DNA of 64,000 bases. Source: Jatrophihabitans_A lederbergiae. Lineage in GTDB: Bacteria; Actinomycetota; Actinomycetes; Mycobacteriales; Jatrophihabitantaceae. The stretch is from NCBI RefSeq assembly GCF_031845305.1, contig NZ_JAVREH010000006.1, forward strand, positions 1 to 64,000. The letters are read 5' to 3'. The notes below the pieces were generated by a model that made no database searches, was not told the origin of the DNA, and was given only the letters and a program-made list of their open reading frames with translations. This document shows, one piece after another, positions 53,832 through 62,055 of the stretch (its first letter is position 1; every line of letters starts with the position of its first letter). A program made the translations under genes and the position numbers.

Positions 53832-54641
53832 TCAGCTCAGGTCCAGCACCAGCGGCGCGTGATCGGAGGGCCCCTGCCCCTTGCGGGTGTCGCGATCGAC
53901 CCAGACCGACTTGACACGCTCGGCCAGCGCGGCGTTGGCCAGCACCAGGTCGATCCGCATGCCGCGGCCCTTCTGAAAGCCCAGCATCCGCATCTCCCAG
54001 AACGTGTACGGGTGCCGGGTGTCGGCGGGATCGATCGAGGCGCGCGGCATCAGGTCGCTGAGCACCTCGTCCGGGCCGTCGTACCGGATGGCCTCGATCG
54101 CGGCTCGCTCGGGCGCCGAGACGTGGGTGGAGCCGCCGAACGCGCCGATGTCCCAGACGTCGTCGTCGTGCGGGGCGACATTGAAGTCACCGAGCACGCC
54201 GAACGGCGTCGTCGGCCCCAGCTGCAGCAGCTCCGCCCGGGCCTGGGCGCGTACCGCCTGCAGGAACTCCAGCTTGTACTCGTAGTGCGGCACGCCGACG
54301 CCCCGGCCGTTGGGCACGTAGAGCGACCAGAGCCGCACTCCGCCGACGGTCGCACCCAGCGCGCGGGCTTCGGCCACGCCGTCGAACTCGGGCTGGTCGT
54401 CCAGGCCGTAGCTGACATCCTCCAGACCGACCCGCGAGAGCACCGCCACGCCGTTCCAGCGGCCCGTGCCCAGATGCGCCGACTCGTAGCCGAGGTCTGC
54501 GAACACTGGGGCCGGCCAGCTCGCGTCGTCAGTCTTGGTCTCTTGCATCAGCACCACGTCGGGCTGCCGCTCGGCAGCCCAGCTGAGGAACCGCGGCAGC
54601 CGCGCCTTCATCGAGTTGACGTTCCAGGTGACGACGCGCAT
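53832..54641 (-). CDS. xthA: Exodeoxyribonuclease III
   Basis: 269 residues from ATG 54641. AP endonuclease family: MRVVTWNVNSMKARLPRF with the Asn, LMQETK with the metal Glu, GVLGDFNVAP, RIDLVLANA and GPSDHAPLVLDL with the catalytic His. Repairs abasic sites in DNA. It is 4 bases downstream of the FNT gene on the same strand. Marks the right end of the cluster. Confidence 0.93.
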   Translation of the reverse strand: MRVVTWNVNSMKARLPRFLSWAAERQPDVVLMQETKTDDASWPAPVFADLGYESAHLGTGRWNGVAVLSRVGLEDVSYGLDDQPEFDGVAEARALGATVGGVRLWSLYVPNGRGVGVPHYEYKLEFLQAVRAQARAELLQLGPTTPFGVLGDFNVAPHDDDVWDIGAFGGSTHVSAPERAAIEAIRYDGPDEVLSDLMPRASIDPADTRHPYTFWEMRMLGFQKGRGMRIDLVLANAALAERVKSVWVDRDTRKGQGPSDHAPLVLDLS

Positions 54642-54645
54642 GCGC

Positions 54646-55473
54646 TCAATCATCCTCGCGGTTGGATCGCTCCTCGGCCACCCGATGCGGCACCCGCAGC
54701 AACCGCACCGATGTCACGAGCACCAGGCCGCCGAGCAGGTTGCCGAAGGCCGACCAGCCGAGCGCGCCGAGCCAGTTCCACCAGGTGTAGTCGACGCCGC
54801 CGCTGAAGAGGCCGGCGAACATCAGGATCGAGTCGAGGACGGAATGGAAGAGCTGCGCGCCCACCAGGACGAAGGACATCAGGATCGCGGGGACGATCTT
54901 CACCCCGAGATCGTCGGTGGCGTGCTGCATCCGGGTCAGCAGCGTGATCACCGCACCGGCCAGCACGGCGAGGAAGAATGACCGCCACGAGACGCCGAGG
55001 TGGGCGTAGTGCGAACCCGCCTCCCGCGCGACCGGCTGGACGCTGGGCAGCGCGACTACGATCATCCCGGCCATCGCCAGTCCGGCGACCAGGTTGAAGA
55101 AGAGGGTGACGACCCAGAGCCGCAGCAGCTTCGACACCGATCCGGCGCCCGCCACGGCCGCGGTCACCGGCACCAGGAAGTTCTCGGTGAAGAGCTCGCT
55201 GCGCGCCATCAGCAGCGCCACGAAGCCGATCGTGAACGCCAGCGCGCCCAGCAGGCTGTTGCCGGTCTCGCTGCGCACGACCAGGTAGGCCAGCACACCG
55301 ACCCCGACATCGACCCCGCCGAGGAATCCGATCGCGAGCAAGGGCAGCAGCGGCCGGTTGAGCCGGTCGTCGCCCTCTTGCATCAGCCGATCGAAGGCCT
55401 CTTCGATTTCCGGCTCATCACGCGCACCGACCGGCGAGGTCAGTGAACGCACCGGATCATCGGATCGGGTCAC
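54646..55473 (-). CDS. Formate/nitrite-type (FNT) channel
   Basis: 275 residues from GTG 55473 behind GAGGAG. Six helices with the FNT pattern (MARSELFTENFLVPVTA; LHSVLDSILMF; WWNWLGALGWSAFGNLLGG). FNT proteins form pentamers that pass formate, nitrite or hydrosulfide. An acidic N-terminus precedes the first helix. Same strand as xthA, which follows closely. An older start at 55542 is less likely. Confidence 0.9.
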   Translation of the reverse strand: MTRSDDPVRSLTSPVGARDEPEIEEAFDRLMQEGDDRLNRPLLPLLAIGFLGGVDVGVGVLAYLVVRSETGNSLLGALAFTIGFVALLMARSELFTENFLVPVTAAVAGAGSVSKLLRLWVVTLFFNLVAGLAMAGMIVVALPSVQPVAREAGSHYAHLGVSWRSFFLAVLAGAVITLLTRMQHATDDLGVKIVPAILMSFVLVGAQLFHSVLDSILMFAGLFSGGVDYTWWNWLGALGWSAFGNLLGGLVLVTSVRLLRVPHRVAEERSNREDD

Positions 55474-55601
55474 GGTTACTCCTCGGGGACGCCGGGCGCG
55501 GACGCGGCGTGTGCTCTCACGCCCGGCGGCGCAAAGCCCCACGAAAGTCTAGCGATAGCCGGCCGGCGGTTGCGCCGTCACGGCGACGAGGGTGCGTTCG
55601 G

Positions 55602-56720
55602 TCATGCCCGGCTGGCTTCCATTTCTTCGGTGCCCGATTTCTCAGCGGTCTGCTGAGCGGCGAGCAGCGACTGGTGGGTGGGACCGTCCGGCACGGTCGC
55701 GGGGCGCATCGCGTCGAGTTCCTTGCGCAGCACCGGAATCACCTCAGCCCCGAGCAGGTCCAGCTGCTCCAGCACGGTCTTCAGCGGCAGGCCGGCGTGG
55801 TCCATCAGGAACAGCTGACGCTGGTAGTCGCCGAAGTGCTCGCGGAAGGTGAGCGTCTTGTCGATGACCTCCTGCGGGCTGCCCACGGTGAGCGGGGTCT
55901 GCTCGGTGAACTCCTCCAGCGACGGGCCGTGGCCGTAGACCGGGGCGTTGTCGAAGTACGGGCGGAACTCAGCAACGGCGTCCTGGGAGTTCGGGCGGAG
56001 AAACACCTGGCCGCCGAGCCCGACGATGGCCTGTTCCGGGGTGCCGTGGCCGTAGTGGGCGAAGCGCTGCCGGTAGAAGTCGATCAGCCGGAGAAAGTGC
56101 TCCTTCGGCCAGAAGATGTGGTTGGCGAAGAAGCCGTCACCGTAATAGGCGGCCTGCTCGGCGATCTCCGGACTGCGGATGGAGCCGTGCCAGACGAACG
56201 GCGGCACGTCGTCCAGCGGGCGCGGGGTCGAGGTGAAGGACTGCAGCGGGGTACGGAACTGGCCCTCCCAGTCGACGACCTCCTCACGCCACAACCGGTG
56301 CAGCAGCGCGTAGTTCTCGATCGCCAGCGGAATTCCCTGGCGGATGTCCTGCCCGAACCACGGGTAGACCGGGCCGGTGTTGCCACGCCCCAGCATCAGG
56401 TCCACCCGGCCGTCCGCGAGGTGCTGCAACATCGCGAAGTCCTCGGCGATCTTCACCGGGTCGTTCGTGGTGATCAGGGTGGTCGATGTCGAGAGGATCA
56501 GCTTCTCGGTCTGCCCCGCGAGGTAGCCGAGCATCGTCGTGGGTGAGGACGGGACGAACGGCGGGTTGTGGTGCTCTCCCGTGGCGAAGACGTCCAGGCC
56601 TACCTCTTCGGCCTTGCGGGCAATAGCCACCATCGCCTTGATGCGCTCATGCTCGGTCGGGGTGCGACCGGTGGTGGGGTCGGTGGTGACGTCGCCGACG
56701 GTGAAAATACCGAACTGCAT
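55602..56720 (-). CDS. LLM-class flavin oxidoreductase
   Basis: 372 residues. Luciferase-like TIM-barrel: MQFGIFTVGDVTTDP, LDVFATGEHHNPPFVPSSP, LILSTSTTLITTNDP, VDLMLGRGN, and IDKTLTFREHFGDYQRQL. The pattern fits the CE1758-type subgroup of F420/FMN-dependent oxidoreductases; which cofactor cannot be decided. The last 30 residues are polar and look like a disordered tail. Isolated gene. Confidence 0.88.
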   Translation of the reverse strand: MQFGIFTVGDVTTDPTTGRTPTEHERIKAMVAIARKAEEVGLDVFATGEHHNPPFVPSSPTTMLGYLAGQTEKLILSTSTTLITTNDPVKIAEDFAMLQHLADGRVDLMLGRGNTGPVYPWFGQDIRQGIPLAIENYALLHRLWREEVVDWEGQFRTPLQSFTSTPRPLDDVPPFVWHGSIRSPEIAEQAAYYGDGFFANHIFWPKEHFLRLIDFYRQRFAHYGHGTPEQAIVGLGGQVFLRPNSQDAVAEFRPYFDNAPVYGHGPSLEEFTEQTPLTVGSPQEVIDKTLTFREHFGDYQRQLFLMDHAGLPLKTVLEQLDLLGAEVIPVLRKELDAMRPATVPDGPTHQSLLAAQQTAEKSGTEEMEASRA

Positions 56721-56779
56721 GGTTACTCCTCAGATCTAGTTGTCTATGCAACCGTTTGCCCGAGGTTCGTATTCCGTTC

Positions 56780-56946
56780 CTCACGCGGGGCCGGCGACGT
56801 CCTGCCACCGCAGCTGCCGGCCCGCCAGCTCATCCAGATAGCCGACCCCGAGCAGTTCGGCGTCCACCGGTCCGAACCGGCGCAAGGCCCGCTGGTGCAA
56901 CTCGGTGACCAGGCCACGCTCGCCACGGTGCCAGGCTAGCCAGGGG
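56780..56946 (-). pseudogene. Orphan C-terminal fragment
   Basis: A short open stretch of about 45 codons on the - strand with good actinobacterial codon use (WHRGERGLVTELHQRALR; AELLGVGYLDELAGRQL) ends in TGA at 56780-56782. No start codon with ribosome site precedes it, and it begins within 5 bases of the DUF3352 stop. It looks like the tail of a deleted gene. I do not recognise the family. Confidence 0.35.
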
Positions 56947-58578
56947 CTACTTGATCATCACCCGCAGGTCGAAGCTGCCGGCGCCGGCGTTCTGGGTAGC
57001 GCTCAGGCCGAGCGCCCCGATGTGGGACAGGGTGCGCCGGTCCTCGTCGGTGACGCCGGGAGCGTTCAGCAGCGAGCCGACATTGAGGAAGCCGACGATC
57101 TGGGCGCCGTCGGCGTGCGGTACGGCGTCCTTGAACAGGGACGTGGAGCCCAGCGTCGCACTGCTGGGTGTTTGCAGGCTCTTGACATACGTCGGGTCGT
57201 TGGCGATGGCGTAGCCCTTGCTGGTGGCAAGCACCGTCACCGGCAAGGAGCCCCCACCGGATTGGCCCGCACCGGATTGCCGCCCGTACCGGTTGAAGCC
57301 GTCGATGAAGGTCCGCAGGATCGAGACCGCGCGAGCTCCGCCGTCGGTGACGACCTGCGCCGCCACCGGCGTGGTTCCGGCACCCGTACGCGGGCCGGCC
57401 GACACGGTGATGTCGCTGCCGAGAAGGGCACTGAAGTCCTCGGGCAGGTGCAGTCCCAGCCCGTCGAACTGCCGGTTGATCTCGTCCTGCTGGGCTTGGG
57501 GCAGCTTGCTCCAGCTCTTGGTCTGTTGGCCGCTCAAGCCGCTGATCTCCAGCGCGCCAGCGGTGTCTGCAGGCAGCGCGGAGATGCTGCGGGCAACCGG
57601 GACGGTGGCAGTCTTGGCCGTACCGAAGGTGGCGCCGCTCAGCTCCACGTAGCTGGAGTCGGCGTGGATGCCCATCGCGATCCGGCCGCCGCCTCCCATC
57701 GCGGTCAACGCGCCTATCGACGAGGCGCTGGAGGTGTGCAGCTGCTTGGCCGCCAGCTTCGCCACGGCAGCGACGTCGACCCATGCCACGGCGATCTGGT
57801 TGCCGCGCAGCGCACGCGTGTCGGATCGATAGGTGTTGTTGGAGCTCAGCGTTCCGGCATTGTCGGCGGACGCGACCGCGTCGGCATGCGCCTGGGTGTC
57901 GCTGATCAGCACGTATCCCTTGCGGGTGGTGTAGCCGATCTTCTGGGCGGCGGTGGCCTGGTAGCGCGCCAGCGAGGCCTTCATCTTGGCCTCGTCGGTG
58001 TAACCCGCCACGAGCACCGTGTCAGCACCGGCCGGATTGGCCGCGTCCGGAACGTAGGCCACCGCGATCCGGCTACCCAGCCACGGCTTGATGTCATGGT
58101 CGTAGTTCAGGCCGCCGGGCTTGTCGGAGAACAGCTTGGCGAGGCTGGAGTCCTTCACCTTGTTCTTGTCGGTGAAGGTTTTGGCGAGGTCGGGAAACTT
58201 GCGTGTCAACTGGAACACAGCGATTTTCTGATCCGCCGCCGGGTCGAGATCGAGTTTGGCGAAGGCGACGGCGGTGGCCGGAACCACGGTCTCAGGCTGT
58301 GTTCCGTGACTTGCCAGCGCCGAATAGGCATAGGCGCCACCGCCCGCGCCGAGCACCACGACCGCGGCCACCCCGGCCCCGACCAGCGTCCGGGCCGTGC
58401 GCTTCTTCTTCTCCGGCTCGGGAACCGCCAGGTAGGTGGCGTCCGGAGCGCTCCAGTCGGCGCCGGGCGCACCGTAGACCGGTTGGGTCACCGGATTCGG
58501 CACCGGCGTGTACGCCGGCTGGTGTGGGGCGCCACCGGCGTCGTCAGACGCCGGGGGAAACGGTGTGTCGTCACTCAT
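56947..58578 (-). CDS. DUF3352 membrane-anchored protein
   Basis: 543 residues from ATG 58578. A Pro/Asp/Ala-rich cytoplasmic N-terminus of 80 residues, a single membrane segment (LVGAGVAAVVVLGAGGGAYA), then a large extracytoplasmic DUF3352 domain (VPATAVAFAKLDLDPAADQK; YDHDIKPWLGSRIAVAYVPD). The family is common in actinobacteria; function unknown. The promoter side contains a striking AAACCG/CGGTTT dyad and direct repeat. Confidence 0.87.
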   Translation of the reverse strand: MSDDTPFPPASDDAGGAPHQPAYTPVPNPVTQPVYGAPGADWSAPDATYLAVPEPEKKKRTARTLVGAGVAAVVVLGAGGGAYAYSALASHGTQPETVVPATAVAFAKLDLDPAADQKIAVFQLTRKFPDLAKTFTDKNKVKDSSLAKLFSDKPGGLNYDHDIKPWLGSRIAVAYVPDAANPAGADTVLVAGYTDEAKMKASLARYQATAAQKIGYTTRKGYVLISDTQAHADAVASADNAGTLSSNNTYRSDTRALRGNQIAVAWVDVAAVAKLAAKQLHTSSASSIGALTAMGGGGRIAMGIHADSSYVELSGATFGTAKTATVPVARSISALPADTAGALEISGLSGQQTKSWSKLPQAQQDEINRQFDGLGLHLPEDFSALLGSDITVSAGPRTGAGTTPVAAQVVTDGGARAVSILRTFIDGFNRYGRQSGAGQSGGGSLPVTVLATSKGYAIANDPTYVKSLQTPSSATLGSTSLFKDAVPHADGAQIVGFLNVGSLLNAPGVTDEDRRTLSHIGALGLSATQNAGAGSFDLRVMIK

Positions 58579-58929
58579 GGCCGGGCTCGTTTCTCTACAC
58601 ATTCTCTTCGGGGAAGGACGTTCGAGCTGAAACTGCGCCCGGTCACCCTCAAACCGGTCGTACGGTTTAGTCGTACGGTTTCAGTCAGTGCGATCATGGG
58701 TTCGTGGAGCCACGAGCAGTCGGCGGCACGCTTCGACAAGAACGCCAGACTGCATGATCTCCATGTGAAAAGCAAGTTAATTCGTCGAATGGCAGGACAC
58801 CCGTGATCAGGCCGCGGGGTTCGGGATCACGTGCCCGATGGCGAAGGTCGCTGCCACCGCGCCCAGGCCAAGTTGCCCACCGCCGGAATCTGAGCAGGGG
58901 CCGGCCGGTGAGCCGGTCGACCACGGTGC
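58579..58929. other. 351-base gap with repeats and gene remnants
   Basis: Holds the DUF3352 promoter region with a direct repeat GTCGTACGGTTT (58657-58668 and 58670-58681) and a dyad AAACCG-N6-CGGTTT (58651-58668). On the + strand 58696-58806 is a 36-codon frame (MGSWSHEQSAARFDKNARLH...) of unclear origin. On the - strand, about 58930 down to 58807, reading STVVDRLTGRPLLRF then, after a frame change, GGQLGLGAVAATFAIGHVIP and a stop looks like the end of a small membrane protein. No intact gene. Confidence 0.5.
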
Positions 58930-59889
58930 TCATGCACGGAAGGCGCGTCGGTAGGCCATCGGGGTGGTGTGCATCCGCGAGCGGAAGTGATGCCGGTAGG
59001 TGATCGCGTTGGCGAAGCCGATCGTCCTGGCGACGTCTTCGATGGCGGTGGCGCCGTGTTCGAGCAATTCCAGCGACGCGTCGACGCGGCGGCCGATGAG
59101 CCAGTGGACGGGGCTTTCTCCGGTGATCTCCCGGAAGCGGCGGGTGAAGTGGCGTTCGGACATGTGCGCGCGGCGGGCGAGGACCGTCACGGTCATCGGG
59201 GTGGAGAGGTTGCGGTCCATCCAGTCGACAATGTCGTGGACGGTGGTTTCTCCGTCGACCGCAACGGGGCGTTCGATGAACTGTGTCTGGCCACCCTCGC
59301 GGTGGGCCGGCACGACGAGCCGTCGGGCGACTTGGTTGGCGACGGCCGCGCCGTGATCCCGGCGGACAAGGTGCAGGCACAGGTCTATGCCTGCCGCGGA
59401 TCCGGCTGAGGTCAACAGATTTGCCTCGTCGGTGTAGAGCACGTCCCGGTTGACCGTGAGGTTCGGGTACCGCGCGGCAAGCAGGTCCGCGTGCAGCCAG
59501 TGCGTCGCGACCTCACGTCGCTCCAGAATTCCCGCGGCAGCGAGGACGAACGCGCCCGAGCAGATCGAAACGATGCGCGCGCCTCGGGAATGGGCTCGCC
59601 GGATCGCATCGATGAGGATCTCCGGGACGTCGCTGTACACGGGCCAACCGGGCACGATCACGGTGTCGGCATCGTCGATTGCTGCGATGCCGTACGGCAC
59701 GGTGATCGAGATGCCACCGACGGCTGGCTGGACGCCGGGGTCGACGGCGCACACATCCACCGAGTACCACCGCCGGACGTCGAGTTCCGGGCGAGAAAGT
59801 CCGAACACCTCGATGACGATGCTCAGCTCGAACGGGGACATGCCGCGGTAGCCCAACGTAACAATACGGTGCGGCGCCAGTCGGATCAT
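58930..59889 (-). CDS. GlxA-type AraC regulator with DJ-1/PfpI domain
   Basis: 319 residues. The N-terminal half is a DJ-1/PfpI domain (VIVPGWPVYSD; IVSICSGAFVLAAAGIL with the nucleophile-position Cys), the C-terminal half two AraC helix-turn-helix units (MTVTVLARRAHMSERHFTRR; AIEDVARTIGFANAITYRHH). GlxA-type proteins are transcription activators whose ligands are mostly unknown. Divergent from the rhodanese-MFS pair, which is the most likely target. Confidence 0.9.
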   Translation of the reverse strand: MIRLAPHRIVTLGYRGMSPFELSIVIEVFGLSRPELDVRRWYSVDVCAVDPGVQPAVGGISITVPYGIAAIDDADTVIVPGWPVYSDVPEILIDAIRRAHSRGARIVSICSGAFVLAAAGILERREVATHWLHADLLAARYPNLTVNRDVLYTDEANLLTSAGSAAGIDLCLHLVRRDHGAAVANQVARRLVVPAHREGGQTQFIERPVAVDGETTVHDIVDWMDRNLSTPMTVTVLARRAHMSERHFTRRFREITGESPVHWLIGRRVDASLELLEHGATAIEDVARTIGFANAITYRHHFRSRMHTTPMAYRRAFRA

Positions 59890-59960
59890 GGCTGCATCTT
59901 ATCGAACCTTGTCCTTACAGCCACTCGCCGCCGAGCGCTGGAGCGCCGACGATCGTTCGT

Positions 59961-60425
59961 ATGCGCATTCGCTCCAACGTCCTCGAATACGACGCCGCGG
60001 ACCAGCAGGCGGCAGTGACTCACTTCGGCGGCCGACTGGCGTTCGAAACCGACTGTTCCGACGTGGGGGCGGATATCGCGGCAGGGGTGACCGGGTTCGT
60101 CGTCGTCGACTGCCGCGGCCCCGAACTGTTCGCGGGCGGCCATGTCCCCGGCGCGATCAACATCCCTCACCGCCGCATCACCGCCGCCACCATCGCGGAA
60201 CTCATCAGCGACGAGTCGGCGGTGATCGTGACCTACTGCAACGGCCCCCACTGCAACGCCTCGACGCGAGGAGCGGTTCGCTTCGCCGCTCTCGGTAGGC
60301 GCGTCAAAGAGATGCCGGGTGGCATGGACGGCTGGCTCCGCGAGGGTCTCCCGGTCGAGGCCTCGCAGGGGTTGCCGGTCTCGCAGGGGTTGCCGGTCTC
60401 GCTGGTCTCGCCGGAGCGGAGTTGA
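59961..60425 (+). CDS. Rhodanese-like domain protein
   Basis: 154 residues. One rhodanese module with the active loop CNGPHCNAS (Cys first), preceded by VVDCRGPELFAGGHVPGAINIPH. The C-terminus contains a short repeat (QGLPVSQGLPVS) from an 18-bp duplication near 60362-60399. Overlaps the TTG start of the following MFS gene. Divergent from the GlxA-type regulator by 71 bases. Confidence 0.87.
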   Translation: MRIRSNVLEYDAADQQAAVTHFGGRLAFETDCSDVGADIAAGVTGFVVVDCRGPELFAGGHVPGAINIPHRRITAATIAELISDESAVIVTYCNGPHCNASTRGAVRFAALGRRVKEMPGGMDGWLREGLPVEASQGLPVSQGLPVSLVSPERS

Positions 60426-61763
60426 CCGACAACGCTACACACTCGCCCCACGACGCCCACCCATGTGACCGGGTTCCGCCCGCACCGGATCCGGCCGCGG
60501 TGCAGCGGCCGGCACCGATCGCCGGGCGACGACGCGTGGCGCGGTACCTCGGCCACCAGTTCCATCTGTTGTGGGCGGGTCAGTCGTTCAGCCTCGTGGG
60601 CGACCAGATCACGCTGCTCGCGCTCCCCCTGGCCGCCGCTCAACACCTGCACGCCGGAACGTTGAGCATCGGGGTCCTCGGCGTCTGCCTCCGCTTTCCG
60701 TTCCTCGTCCTCGGCCTGCCCGCGGGTGTGTGGGTAGCTCGGCACGGGCTGCTGCGGTCAATGCTCGCCGCAGACGTGCTCCGCGGCGTCACCGTCGCCG
60801 TGCTTCCCACTGTCCTCGTACTCGGCGTGCACAACCTCGGCGTGCTCTTCGTCGCAGCGCTGAGCCTGGGCGTCGGCACCGTGTTCTTCCAGGTCGCCTA
60901 CCAGTCTGTCGTCCCCGAACTCATCGCCAACGACGACTACTGGCATGCCGCGAACACTCGCCTGTCACTGTCCGAATCGAGCGCGCTGTTCGCCGGACCG
61001 GCAGTCGGCGGGATGGCCGTCGCCGCGCTCTCCCCCACGGGCGCGCTCGCTGTCGACGCCCTCACCTATGGGCTCAGCGTCACGGCCTGCTCGCCATCGT
61101 TCTCACCCCGCGAAGTGTGCAGGCACTCGACGTGCCGGCTGTCCCCGTGCCACCGAGGCGATCATTGCGGGCACAGATCACCGACGGCATCCGCTACGTG
61201 CGCCGCAACCCGGTTCTCAACGCGATCATGTGGGCCGGTGCCTCCTACAACCTCGGCTCCGCCATGTACGAGACGTTGATCGTGGTCTTCGCCGTCCGCA
61301 CCCTGCACATGTCGCCGGCCGAACTCGGTATCGTCATCGGCCTCGGAGCCATCGGCTTTCCCATCGGCTCGGTCCTGTCGAAGTACGCCAGTGCACGCCT
61401 GGGCATGGGACCGTCGCTGATCTGGGCCGCCGTACCGTCTGTCGCCGGAGCGCTCGCAGCCGAACGCCACCCGCAGCTTCCGCTCGCCGTCGGAACACTG
61501 CTCGTCGGCCTCGGCCAGGGGTGTTTCGCCGTCAACGCCATCACTCTGCGCCCGCGCAACTCCGACCCGGCGATGCGCGCGCAGGCGACGTCGGTACATC
61601 GCTTTCTCTCATGGGGGCGTTGCCGATCGGATCACTCGGCGCGGGGCTCATCGGCGCGCACTTCGGGCTCCGCGCCGCGATGCTCACCGCGGCCTTCGTC
61701 GCCACCCTCTGCTTCCTCCCGCTGCTTCGGTCCCCGCTGCGGATCACTGATACCCGGCCATGA
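60422..61763 (+). pseudogene. MFS transporter, two frameshifts
   Basis: A transporter of about 445 residues (MFS_3/enterobactin exporter-like) starting at TTG 60422. Part 1 covers the first six helices (FHLLWAGQSFSLVGDQITLL); the frame changes near 61080-61088 into ITDGIRYVRRNPVLNAIMWA and again near 61600 into SLMGALPIGSLGAGLIGAH. Homology is continuous over all three parts. Coupled to the rhodanese gene (overlap), with the GlxA-type regulator divergent. Both breaks could be sequence errors in GC-rich tracts. Confidence 0.75.
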
Positions 61764-61930
61764 CGAGGCGTCGAAGCGGTGTCGGCTATGCCTGTCCGCT
61801 CACGCCCACAGCAGCCAGCCCTGACGAGCGGGGTCGGAAACCACGAAGTCGACCCGAAGGCGGTCCGTTCCTTGACACCGGTGTGCATGTTCAGAGGCGA
61901 AGGACCTCGGCAAGCACGTCCTGAACGAAC

Positions 61931-61967
61931 AGCCGCCCCGGCCCTCCTCAAGAGGGCCGGGGCGGCT
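61931..61967. terminator. Strong hairpin between MFS and nrdJ
   Basis: Perfect arms AGCCGCCCCGGCCCTC (61931-61946) and GAGGGCCGGGGCGGCT (61952-61967) with a 5-base loop. No T run. It can end transcripts from both the + MFS gene and the - nrdJ gene. Confidence 0.8.
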
Positions 61968-62055
61968 CACGTTCTCACTCATGACCACGGGCAAAATCGT
62001 GAGCTCGCGTGACACTTAGTAACCGTTTCTGCCTCACATTTCGGTGACACGTCCA

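Noticed and set aside
56905..58806. A 633-codon + strand frame opposite DUF3352
   Set aside because: Antisense shadow; the DUF3352 protein has clear membrane and domain features.
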